The position numbers were made by a program, and so were the translations under genes. The notes under the pieces were generated by a model that did no database searches, was not told the origin of the DNA, and saw nothing but the letters and a program-made list of their open reading frames with translations. This document shows positions 36,801-48,995 of a DNA stretch of 64,000 bases, one piece after another (the first letter of the stretch is position 1; each line of letters opens with the position of its first letter). The stretch lies in NCBI RefSeq assembly GCF_051014685.1, contig NW_027478757.1, positions 434,001-498,000 on the forward strand, written 5' to 3'. The DNA comes from Ptiloglossa arizonensis (taxonomy: Eukaryota > Arthropoda > Insecta > Hymenoptera > Colletidae).

Positions 36801-39800
36801 TCTAGTTATTCGCTTCGAGCATCAGAACTGCGAAAATTTTGAGTTTCTCAAGCGTTTCTTACCTCCAAACTGTCATATCTCGCAAACGTATTGACCAATC
36901 CGCAAAATTTCTGTTGCATCTGAAAGTGGAAACTCGCCCGATTACAACGGTATGCGTACTTTTCCCCTAGGCCGTTCTAGTTGTGCCTGTCGAGCATCAG
37001 AACTGCGATAATTTTGAGTTCATCAAGCGTTTCTTACCTCCAAACTGCCATATCTCGCGAACGGATTGACCAATCCGCAAAATTTCTGTTGCATGTGAAA
37101 GTAGAAACTCGCCCGATTACAACGGTATGCGTACTTTTCCCCTAGGCCGTTCTAGTTATTCGTTTCAAGCATCACAACTGCGAAAATTTTGAGTTTCTCA
37201 AGCGTTTCTTACTTCCAAACTGCCATATCTCGCGAACAGATTGACCAATCCGCAAAATTTCTGTTGCATCTGAAGGTAGAAACTCGCCCGATTACAACGG
37301 TATGCGTACTTTTCCCCTAGGCCGTTCTAGTTACTCGTTTCGAGCATCAGAACTGCGAAAATTTTGAGTATCTCAAGCGTTTCTTACCTCCAAACTGCCA
37401 TATCTCGCGAACGGATTGACCAATCCGCAAAATTTCTGTTGCATCTGAAAGTGGAAACTCGCCCGATTACAACGGTATGCGTACTTTTCCCCTAGGCCGT
37501 TCTAGTTATTCGTTTCGTGCAACAGAACTGCAAAAATTTTGAGTTTCTCAAGCGTTTCTTACTTCCAAACTGCCATATCTCGCGAACGGATTGACCAATC
37601 CGCAAAATTTCTGTTGCATCTGAAAGAAGAAACTCGCCCGATTGCAACGGTGTGCGTACTTTTCCCCTAGGCCGTTCTAGTTATGCTTGTCGAGCATCAG
37701 AACTGCGAAAATTTTGAGTTTCTCGAGCTATTCTTACCTCCAAACTGCCATATTTCGCGAACGGATTGACCAATCCGCAACATTTCTGTTGCATCTGAAA
37801 GTGGAAACTCGCCCGATTAAAACAGTATGCGTACTTTTCCCCTAGGCCGTTCTAGTTATTCGTTTCGTGCAACAGAACTGCAAAAATTTTGAGTTTCTCA
37901 AGCGTTTCTTACTTCCAAACTGCCATATCTCGCGAACGGATTGACCAATCCGCAAAATTTCTGTTGCATCTGAAGGTAGAATCTCGCCCGATTACAACGG
38001 TATGCGTACTTTTCCCCTAGGCCGTTCAAGTTATTCGTTTCGAGCATCAGAACTGCGAAAATTTTGAGTTTCTCAAGCGTTTCTTACCTCCAAACTGCCA
38101 TATCTCGCGAACGGATTGACCAATCCGCAAAATTTCTGTTGCATCTGAGAGTAGAAACCCGCCCGATTACAACTGTATGCGTACTTTTCCCCTAGTCCGT
38201 TATAGTTATTCGTTTCGAGCATAAGAACTGCGAAAATTCTTAGTTTCTCAAGCGTTTCTTACCTCCAAACTGCCATATCTCGCGAACGAATTGACCAATC
38301 CGCAAAATTTCTGTTGCATCTGAAAGTAGAAACTCGCCCGATTACAACGGTATACGTACTTTTCCCCTAGGCCGTTCTAGTTGTGCCTGTCGAGCATCAG
38401 AACTGCGATAATTTTGAGTTCATCAAGCGTTTCTTACCTCCAAACTGCCATATCTCGCGAACGGATTGACCAATCCGCAAAATTTCTGTTGCATGTGAAA
38501 GTAGAAACTCGCCCGATTACAACTGTATGCGTACTTTTCCCCTAGGCCGTTGTAGTTATTCGTTTCGAGCAACAGAACTGCGAAAATTTTGAGTTTCTCA
38601 AGCGTTTCTTACTTCCAAACTGCCATATCTCGCGAACGGATTGACCAATCCGCAAAATTTCTGTTGCATCTGAAAGTGGAAACTCGCCCGATTAAAACAG
38701 TATGCGTACTTTTCCCCTAGGCCGTTCTAGTTATTCGTTTCGTGCAACAGAACTGCAAAAATTTTGAGTTTCTCAAGCGTTTCTTACTTCCAAACTGCCA
38801 TATCTCGCGAACGGATTGACCAATCCGCAAAATTTCTGTTGCATCTGAAGGTAGAATCTCGCCCGATTACAACGGTATGCGTACTTTTCCCCTAGGCCGT
38901 TCAAGTTATTCGTTTCGAGCATCAGAACTGCGAAAATTTTGAGTTTCTCAAGCGTTTCTTACCTCCAAACTGCCATATCTCGCGAACGGATTGACCAATC
39001 CGCAAAATTTCTGTTGCATCTGAGAGTAGAAACCCGCCCGATTACAACTGTATGCGTACTTTTCCCCTAGTCCGTTATAGTTATTCGTTTCGAGCATAAG
39101 AACTGCGAAAATTCTTAGTTTCTCAAGCGTTTCTTACCTCCAAACTGCCATATCTCGCAAACGAATTGACCAGTCCGCAAAATTTCTGTTGCATCTGAAA
39201 GTAGAAACTCGCCCGATTACAACGGTATACGTACTTTTCCCCTAGGCCGTTCTAGTTGTGCCTGTCGAGAATCAGAACTGCGATAATTTTGAGTTCATCA
39301 AGCGTTTCTTACCTCCAAACTGCCATATCTCGCGAACGGATTGACCAATCCGCAAAATTTCTGTTGCATGTGAAAGTAGAAACTCGCCCGATTACAACTG
39401 TATGCGTACTATTCCCCTAGGCCGTTGTAGTTATTCGTTTCGAGCAACAGAACTGCGAAAATTTTGAGTTTCTCAAGCGTTGCTTACCTCCAAACTGCCA
39501 TATCTCGCGAACGGATTGACCAATCCGCAAAATTTCTGTTGCATCTGAAAGTACAAACTCGCCCGATTACAACGGTATACGTACTTTTCGCCTAGGCCGT
39601 TCTAGTTATTCGCTTCGAGCATCAGAACTGCGAAAATTTTGAGTTTCTCAAGCGTTTCTTACCTCCAAACTGTCATATCTCGCAAACGTATTGACCAATC
39701 CGCAAAATTTCTGTTGCATCTGAAAGTAGAAACTCGCCCGATTACAACGGTATGCGTACTTTTCCCCTAGGCCGTTCTAGTTATTCGTTTCAAGCATCAC

Positions 39801-42800
39801 AACTGCGAAAATTTTGAGTTTCTCAAGCGTTTCTTACTTCCAAACTGCCATATCTCGCGAACGGATTGACCAATGCACAAAATTTCTGTTGCATCTGAAG
39901 GTAGAATCTCCCCCGATTACAACGGTATGCGTACTTTTCCCCTAGGCCGTTCTAGTTATTCGTTTCGAGCATCAGAACTGCGAAAATTTTGAGTTTCTCA
40001 AGCGTTTCTTACTTCCAAACTGCCATATCTCGCGAACGGATTGACCAATCCGCAAAATTTCTGTTGCATCTGAAAGTAGAAACTCGCCCGATTACATTGG
40101 TATGCGTACTTTTCCCCTAGGCCGCCCTAGTAATTCGTTTCGAGCATCAGAACTGCGAAAATTTTGAGTTTCTCAAGCGTTTCTTACTTCCAAACTGCCA
40201 TATCTCGCGAACGGATTGACCAATCCGCAAAATTTCTGTTGCATCTGAAAGTGGAAACTCGCCCGATTAAAACAGTATGCGTACTTTTCCCCTAGGCCGT
40301 TCTAGTTATTCGTTTCGTGCAACAGAACTGCAAAAATTTTGAGTTTCTCAAGCGTTTCTTACTTCCAAACTGCCATATCTCGCGAACGGATTGACCAATC
40401 CGCAAAATTTCTGTTGCATCTGAAGGTAGAATCTCGCCCGATTACAACGGTATGCGTACTTTTCCCCTAGGCCGCCCTAGTAATTCGTTTCGAGCATCAG
40501 AACTGCGAAAATTCTTAGTTTCTCAAGCGTTTCTTACCTCCAAACTGCCATATCTCGCGAACGAATTGACCAATCCGCAAAATTTCTGTTGCATCTGAAG
40601 GTAGAATCTCGCCCGATTACAACGGTATGCGTACTTTTCGCCTAGGCCGTTCTAGTTATTCGCTTCGAGCATCAGAACTGCGAAAATTTTGAGTTTCTCA
40701 AGCGTTTCTTACCTCCAAACTGTCATATCTCGCAAACGTATTGACCAATCCGCAAAATTTCTGTTGCATCTGAAAGTAGAAACTCGCCCGATTACAACGG
40801 TATGCGTACTTTTCCCCTAGGCCGTTCTAGTTATTCGTTTCAAGCATCACAACTGCGAAAATTTTGAGTTTCTCAAGCGTTTCTTACTTCCAAACTGCCA
40901 TATCTCGCGAACAGATTGACCAATCCGCAAAATTTCTGTTGCATCTGAAGGTAGAAACTCGCCCGATTACAACGGTATGCGTACTTTTCCCCTAGGCCGT
41001 TCTAGTTACTCGTTTCGAGCATCAGAACTGCGAAAATTTTGAGTATCTCAAGCGTTTCTTACCTCCAAACTGCCATATCTCGCGAACGGATTGACCAATC
41101 CGCAAAATTTCTGTTGCATCTGAAAGTAGAAACTCGCCCGATTACATTGGTATGCGTACTTTTCCCCTAGGCCGCCCTAGTAATTCGTTTCGAGCATCAG
41201 AACTGCGAAAATTTTGAGTTTCTCAAGCGTTTCTTACTTCCAAACTGCCATATCTCGCGAACGGATTGACCAATCCGCAAAATTTCTGTTGCATCTGAAA
41301 GTGGAAACTCGCCCGATTAAAACAGTATGCGTACTTTTCCCCTAGGCCGTTCTAGTTATTCGTTTCGTGCAACAGAACTGCAAAAATTTTGAGTTTCTCA
41401 AGCGTTTCTTACTTCCAAACTGCCATATCTCGCGAACGGATTGACCAATCCGCAAAATTTCTGTTGCATCTGAAGGTAGAATCTCGCCCGATTACAACGG
41501 TATGCGTACTTTTCCCCTAGGCCGTTCAAGTTATTCGTTTCGAGCATCAGAACTGCGAAAATTTTGAGTTTCTCAAGCGTTTCTTACATCCAAACTGCCA
41601 TATCTCGCGAACGGATTGACCAATCCGCAAAATTTCTGTTGCATCTGAGAGTAGAAACCCGCCCGATTACAACTGTATGCGTACTTTTCCCCTAGTCCGT
41701 TATAGTTATTCGTTTCGAGCATAAGAACTGCGAAAATTCTTAGTTTCTCAAGCGTTTCTTACCTCCAAACTGCCATATCTCGCGAACGAATTGACCAATC
41801 CGCAAAATTTCTGTTGCATCTGAAAGTAGAAACTCGCCCGATTACAACGGTATACGTACTTTTCCCCTAGGCCGTTCTAGTTGTGCCTGTCGAGCATCAG
41901 AACTGCGATAATTTTGAGTTCATCAAGCGTTTCTTACCTCCAAACTGCCATATCTCGCGAACGGATTGACCAATCCGCAAAATTTCTGTTGCATGTGAAA
42001 GTAGAAACTCGCCCGATTACAACTGTATGCGTACTTTTCCCCTAGGCCGTTGTAGTTATTCGTTTCGAGCAACAGAACTGCGAAAATTTTGAGTTTCTCA
42101 AGCGTTGCTTACCTCCAAACTGCCATATCTCGCCAACGGATTGACCAATCCGCAAAATTTCTGTTGCATCTGAAAGTACAAACTCGCCCGATTACAACGG
42201 TATACGTACTTTTCGCCTAGGCCGTTCTAGTTATTCGCTTCGAGCATCAGAACTGCGAAAATTTTGAGTTTCTCAAGCGTTTCTTACCTCCAAACTGTCA
42301 TATCTCGCAAACGTATTGACCAATCCGCAAAATTTCTGTTGCATCTGAAAGTGGAAACTCGCCCGATTACAACGGTATGCGTACTTTTCCCCTAGGCCGT
42401 TCTAGTTGTGCCTGTCGAGCATCAGAACTGCGATAATTTTGAGTTCATCAAGCGTTTCTTACCTCCAAACTGCCATATCTCGCGAACGGATTGACCAATC
42501 CGCAAAATTTCTGTTGCATGTGAAAGTAGAAACTCGCCCGATTACAACGGTATGCGTACTTTTCCCCTAGGCCGTTCTAGTTATTCGTTTCAAGCATCAC
42601 AACTGCGAAAATTTTGAGTTTCTCAAGCGTTTCTTACTTCCAAACTGCCATATCTCGCGAACAGATTGACCAATCCGCAAAATTTCTGTTGCATCTGAAG
42701 GTAGAAACTCGCCCGATTACAACGGTATGCGTACTTTTCCCCTAGGCCGTTCTAGTTACTCGTTTCGAGCATCAGAACTGCGAAAATTTTGAGTATCTCA

Positions 42801-43997
42801 AGCGTTTCTTACCTCCAAACTGCCATATCTCGCGAACGGATTGACCAATCCGCAAAATTTCTGTTGCATCTGAAAGTGGAAACTCGCCCGATTACAACGG
42901 TATGCGTACTTTTCCCCTAGGCCGTTCTAGTTATTCGTTTCGTGCAACAGAACTGCAAAAATTTTGAGTTTCTCAAGCGTTTCTTACTTCCAAACTGCCA
43001 TATCTCGCGAACGGATTGACCAATCCGCAAAATTTCTGTTGCATCTGAAAGAAGAAACTCGCCCGATTGCAACGGTGTGCGTACTTTTCCCCTAGGCCGT
43101 TCTAGTTATGCTTGTCGAGCATCAGAACTGCGAAAATTTTGAGTTTCTCGAGCTATTCTTACCTCCAAACTGCCATATCTCGCGAACGGATTGACCAATC
43201 CGCAACATTTCTGTTGCATCTGAAAGTGGAAACTCGCCCGATTAAAACAGTATGCGTACTTTTCCCCTAGGCCGTTCTAGTTATTCGTTTCGTGCAACAG
43301 AACTGCAAAAATTTTGAGTTTCTCAAGCGTTTCTTACTTCCAAACTGCCATATCTCGCGAACGGATTGACCAATCCGCAAAATTTCTGTTGCATCTGAAG
43401 GTAGAATCTCGCCCGATTACAACGGTATGCGTACTTTTCCCCTAGGCCGTTCAAGTTATTCGTTTCGAGCATCAGAACTGCGAAAATTTTGAGTTTCTCA
43501 AGCGTTTCTTACCTCCAAACTGCCATATCTCGCGAACGGATTGACCAATCCGCAAAATTTCTGTTGCATCTGAGAGTAGAAACCCGCCCGATTACAACTG
43601 TATGCGTACTTTTCCCCTAGTCCGTTATAGTTATTCGTTTCGAGCATAAGAACTGCGAAAATTCTTAGTTTCTCAAGCGTTTCTTACCTCCAAACTGCCA
43701 TATCTCGCGAACGAATTGACCAATCCGCAAAATTTCTGTTGCATCTGAAAGTAGAAACTCGCCCGATTACAACGGTATACGTACTTTTCCCCTAGGCCGT
43801 TCTAGTTGTGCCTGTCGAGCATCAGAACTGCGATAATTTTGAGTTCATCAAGCGTTTCTTACCTCCAAACTGCCATATCTCGCGAACGGATTGACCAATC
43901 CGCAAAATTTCTGTTGCATGTGAAAGTAGAAACTCGCCCGATTACAACTGTATGCGTACTTTTCCCCTAGGCCGTTGTAGTTATTCGTTTCGAGCAA
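33323..43997 (+). repeat. 30/31-monomer tandem duplication: 33,323-38,572 and 38,573-43,997
   Basis: Rare markers recur 5,250 bases apart: CGCAAACGAATTGACCAGTCC at 33,907 and 39,157 (quoted here as its core), and TACTATTCCCCTAG near 34,157 and 39,407. After about 35,950 the offset is 5,425, as for GAAAGAAGAAACTCG at 37,621 and 43,046. The first unit has 30 monomers and the second 31; the difference is one monomer lost at a chimeric junction near 35,950. Single-base differences seen are TATTTCGCG near 37,750 against TATCTCGCG, and TTACATCC near 41,585 against TTACCTCC. The crossover joining the units lies at 38,573-38,606. This is the largest duplication visible in the window. Confidence 0.87.
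35871..36045 (+). repeat. Chimeric monomer marking a one-monomer deletion
   Basis: The monomer starts as the ATTACATTGG/GCCGCCCTAGTAATTC type and ends as the GTGCAACAG/AACTGCAAAA type. In the sister unit at 41,121-41,470 these are two separate adjacent monomers. The informative bases are the T at 35,947 (left parent) and the A at 35,957 (right parent), so the exchange falls in the 9 bases between them. The reading that this unit lost 175 bp is preferred because the sister unit shows the order seen elsewhere in Block II. Confidence 0.85.
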
Positions 43998-46900
43998 CAG
44001 AACTGCGAAAATTTTGAGTTTCTCAAGCGTTGCTTACCTCCAAACTGCCATATCTCGCGAACGGATTGACCAATCCGCAAAATTTCTGTTGCATCTGAAA
44101 GTACAAACTCGCCCGATTACAACGGTATACGTACTTTTCGCCTAGGCCGTTCTAGTTATTCGCTTCGAGCATCAGAACTGCGAAAATTTTGAGTTTCTCA
44201 AGCGTTTCTTACCTCCAAACTGTCATATCTCGCAAACGTATTGACCAATCCGCAAAATTTCTGTTGCATCTGAAAGTAGAAACTCGCCCGATTACAACGG
44301 TATGCGTACTTTTCCCCTAGGCCGTTCTAGTTATTCGTTTCAAGCATCACAACTGCGAAAATTTTGAGTTTCTCAAGCGTTTCTTACTTCCAAACTGCCA
44401 TATCTCGCGAACGGATTGACCAATGCACAAAATTTCTGTTGCATCTGAAGGTAGAATCTCCCCCGATTACAACGGTATGCGTACTTTTCCCCTAGGCCGT
44501 TCTAGTTATTCGTTTCGAGCATCAGAACTGCGAAAATTTTGAGTTTCTCAAGCGTTTCTTACTTCCAAACTGCCATATCTCGCGAACGGATTGACCAATC
44601 CGCAAAATTTCTGTTGCATCTGAAAGTAGAAACTCGCCCGATTACATTGGTATGCGTACTTTTCCCCTAGGCCGCCCTAGTAATTCGTTTCGAGCATCAG
44701 AACTGCGAAAATTTTGAGTTTCTCAAGCGTTTCTTACTTCCAAACTGCCATATCTCGCGAACGGATTGACCAATCCGCAAAATTTCTGTTGCATCTGAAA
44801 GTGGAAACTCGCCCGATTAAAACAGTATGCGTACTTTTCCCCTAGGCCGTTCTAGTTATTCGTTTCGTGCAACAGAACTGCAAAAATTTTGAGTTTCTCA
44901 AGCGTTTCTTACTTCCAAACTGCCATATCTCGCGAACGGATTGACCAATCCGCAAAATTTCTGTTGCATCTGAAGGTAGAATCTCGCCCGATTACAACGG
45001 TATGCGTACTTTTCCCCTAGGCCGTTCAAGTTATTCGTTTCGAGCATCAGAACTGCGAAAATTTTGAGTTTCTCAAGCGTTTCTTACCTCCAAACTGCCA
45101 TATCTCGCGAACGGATTGACCAATCCGCAAAATTTCTGTTGCATCTGAGAGTAGAAACCCGCCCGATTACAACTGTATGCGTACTTTTCCCCTAGTCCGT
45201 TATAGTTATTCGTTTCGAGCATAAGAACTGCGAAAATTCTTAGTTTCTCAAGCGTTTCTTACCTCCAAACTGCCATATCTCGCGAACGAATTGACCAATC
45301 CGCAAAATTTCTGTTGCATCTGAAAGTAGAAACTCGCCCGATTACAACGGTATACGTACTTTTCCCCTAGGCCGTTCTAGTTGTGCCTGTCGAGCATCAG
45401 AACTGCGATAATTTTGAGTTCATCAAGCGTTTCTTACCTCCAAACTGCCATATCTCGCGAACGGATTGACCAATCCGCAAAATTTCTGTTGCATGTGAAA
45501 GTAGAAACTCGCCCGATTACAACTGTATGCGTACTTTTCCCCTAGGCCGTTGTAGTTATTCGTTTCGAGCAACAGAACTGCGAAAATTTTGAGTTTCTCA
45601 AGCGTTGCTTACCTCCAAACTGCCATATCTCGCGAACGGATTGACCAATCCGCAAAATTTCTGTTGCATCTGAAAGTACAAACTCGCCCGATTACAACGG
45701 TATACGTACTTTTCGCCTAGGCCGTTCTAGTTATTCGCTTCGAGCATCAGAACTGCGAAAATTTTGAGTTTCTCAAGCGTTTCTTACCTCCAAACTGTCA
45801 TATCTCGCAAACGTATTGACCAATCCGCAAAATTTCTGTTGCATCTGAAAGTAGAAACTCGCCCGATTACAACGGTATGCGTACTTTTCCCCTAGGCCGT
45901 TCTAGTTATTCGTTTCAAGCATCACAACTGCGAAAATTTTGAGTTTCTCAAGCGTTTCTTACTTCCAAACTGCCATATCTCGCGAACAGATTGACCAATC
46001 CGCAAAATTTCTGTTGCATCTGAAGGTAGAAACTCGCCCGATTACAACGGTATGCGTACTTTTCCCCTAGGCCGTTCTAGTTACTCGTTTCGAGCATCAG
46101 AACTGCGAAAATTTTGAGTATCTCAAGCGTTTCTTACCTCCAAACTGCCATATCTCGCGAACGGATTGACCAATCCGCAAAATTTCTGTTGCATCTGAAA
46201 GTGGAAACTCGCCCGATTACAACGGTATGCGTACTTTTCCCCTAGGCCGTTCTGGTTATTCGTTTCGTGCAACAGAACTGCAAAAATTTTGAGTTTCTCA
46301 AGCGTTTCTTACTTCCAAACTGCCATATCTCGCGAACGGATTGACCAATCCGCAAAATTTCTGTTGCATCTGAAGGTAGAATCTCGCCCGATTACAACGG
46401 TATGCGTACTTTTCCCCTAGGCCGTTCTAGTTATTCGTTTCGTGCATCAGAACTGCGAAAATTTTGAGTTTCTCAAGCGTTTCTTACTTCCAAACTGCCA
46501 TATCTCGCGAACGGATTGACCGATGCACAAAATTTCTGTTGCATCTGAAGGTAGAATCTCCCCCGATTACAACGGTATGCGTACTTTTCCCCTAGGCCGT
46601 TCTAGTTATTCGTTTCGAGCATCAGAACTGCGAAAATTTTGAGTTTCTCAAGCGTTTCTTACCTCCAAACTGCCATATCTCGCGAACGGATTGACCAATC
46701 CGCAAAATTTCTGTTGCATCTGAGAGTAGAAACCCGCCCGATTACAACTGTATGCGTACTTTTCCCCTAGTCCGTTATAGTTATTCGTTTCGAGCATCAG
46801 AACTGCGAAAATTCTTAGTTTCTCAAGCGTTTTTTACCTCCAAACTGCCATATCTCGCGAACGAATTGACCAATCCGCAAAATTTCTGTTGCATCTGAAA

Positions 46901-48995
46901 GTAGAAACTCGCCCGATTACAACGGTATACGTACTTTTCCCCTAGGCCGTTCTAGTTGTGCCTGTCGAGCATCAGAACTGCGATAATTTTGAGTTCATCA
47001 AGCGTTTCTTACCTCCAAACTGCCATATCTCGCGAACGGATTGACCAATCCGCAAAATTTCTGTTGCATCTGAAGGTAGAATCTCGCCCGATTACAACGG
47101 TATGCGTACTTTTCCCCTAGGCCGTTCTAGTTATTCGTTTCGTGCATCAGAACTGCGAAAATTTTGAGTTTCTCAAGCGTTTCTTACTTCCAAACTGCCA
47201 TATCTCGCGAACGGATTGACCAATGCACAAAATTTCTGTTGCATCTGAAGGTAGAATCTCCCCCGATTACAACGGTATGCGTACTTTTCCCCTAGGCCGT
47301 TCTAGTTATTCGTTTCGAGCATCAGAACTGCGAAAATTTTGAGTTTCTCAAGCGTTTCTTACTTCCAAACTGCCATATCTCGCGAACGGATTGACCAATC
47401 CGCAAAATTTCTGTTGCATCTGAAAGTAGAAACTCGCCCGATTACAATGGTATGCGTACTTTTCCCCTAGGCCGCCCTAGTAATTCGTTTCGAGCATCAG
47501 AACTGCGAAAATTTTGAGTTTCTCAAGCGTTTCTTACTTCCAAACTGCCATATCTCGCGAACGGATTGACCAATCCGCAAAATTTCTGTTGCATCTGAAA
47601 GTGGAAACTCGCCCGATTAAAACAGTATGCGTACTTTTCCCCTAGGCCGTTCTAGTTATTCGTTTCGTGCAACAGAACTGCAAAAATTTTGAGTTTCTCA
47701 AGCGTTTCTTACTTCCAAACTGCCATATCTCGCGAACGGATTGACCAATCCGCAAAATTTCTGTTGCATCTGAAAGTAGAATCTCGCCCGATTACAACGG
47801 TATGCGTACTTTTCCCCTAGGCCGTTCTAGTTATTCGTTTCGTGCATCAGAACTGCGAAAATTTTGAGTTTCTCAAGCGTTTCTTACCTCCAAACTGCCA
47901 TATCTCGCGAACGGATTGACCAATCCGCCAAATTTCTGTTGCATGTGAAAGTAGAAACTCGCCCGATTACAACTGTATGCGTACTTTTCCCCTAGGCCGT
48001 TCTAGTTATTCGTTTCGAGCAACAGAACTGCGAAAATTTTGAGTTTCTCAAGCGTTGCTTACGTCCAAACTGCCATATCTCGCGAACGGATTGACCAATC
48101 CGCAAAATTTCTGTTGCATCTGAAAGTAGAAACTCGCCCGATTACAACGGTATACGTACTTTTCGCCTAGGCCGTTCTAGTTATTCGCTTCGAGCATCAG
48201 AACTGCGAAAATTTTGAGTTTCTTAAGCGTTTCTTACCTCCAAACTGTCATATCTCGCGAACGTATTGACCAATCCGCAAAATTTCTGTTGCATCTGAAA
48301 GTAGAAACTCGCCCGATTACAACGGTATGCGTACTTTTCCCCTAGGCCGTTCTAGTTATTCGTTTCAAGCATCACAACTGCGAAAATTTTGAGTTTCTCA
48401 AGCGTTTCTTTCCTCCAAACTGCCATATCTCGCGAACGGATTGACCAATCCGCAAAATTTCTGTTGCATCTGAGAGTAGAAACCCGCCCGATTACAACTG
48501 TATGCGTACTTTTCCCCTAGTCCGTTATAGTTATTCGTTTCGAGCATCAGAACTGCGAAAATTCTTAGTTTCTCAAGCGTTTCTTACCTCCAAACTGCCA
48601 TATCTCGCGAACGAATTGACCAATCCGCAAAATTTCTGTTGCATGTGAAAGTAGAAACTCGCCCGATTACAACTGTATGCGTACTTTTCCCCTAGGCCGT
48701 TCTAGTTATTCGTTTCGAGCAACAGAACTGCGAAAATTTTGAGTTTCTCAAGCGTTGCTTACCTCCAAACTGCCATATCTCGCGAACGGATTGACCAATC
48801 CGCAAAATTTCTGTTGCATCTGAAAGTAGAAACTCGCCCGATTACAACGGTATACGTACTTTTCGCCTAGGCCATTCTAGTTATTCGCTTCGAGCATCAG
48901 AACTGCGAAAATTTTGAGTTTCTCAAGCGTTTCTTACCTCCAAACTGCCATATCTCGCGAACGGATTGACCAATCCGCAAAATTTCTGTTGCATC

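Larger units (their letters stand above)
15572..48995 (+). repeat. Block II: 11/12-monomer HOR domain (191 monomers)
   Basis: This domain uses a monomer set distinct from Block I. Markers in usual order are: GTTCAAGTTATT; GAGAGTAGAAACCCGCC with TAGTCCGTTATAG; GTTGTGCCTGTCG with GATAATTTTGAGTTCATC; CATGTGAAAGTAG with GAGCAACAG; TTTTCGCCTAGG with TTCGCTTCG; the optional TTCAAGCATCACAAC; GTTACTCG with GAGTATCTC; GAAAGTGGAAAC with GTGCAACAGAACTGCAAAA; TTCGTGCATCAG; ATCTCCCCCGATT with CAATGCACAAA; ATTACATTGG; ATTAAAACAG with GTGCAACAG. The order is broken repeatedly by duplications and deletions of whole monomers. This is the largest block and has the highest density of near-perfect large duplications, especially at 29-44 kb. 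Confidence 0.85.
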
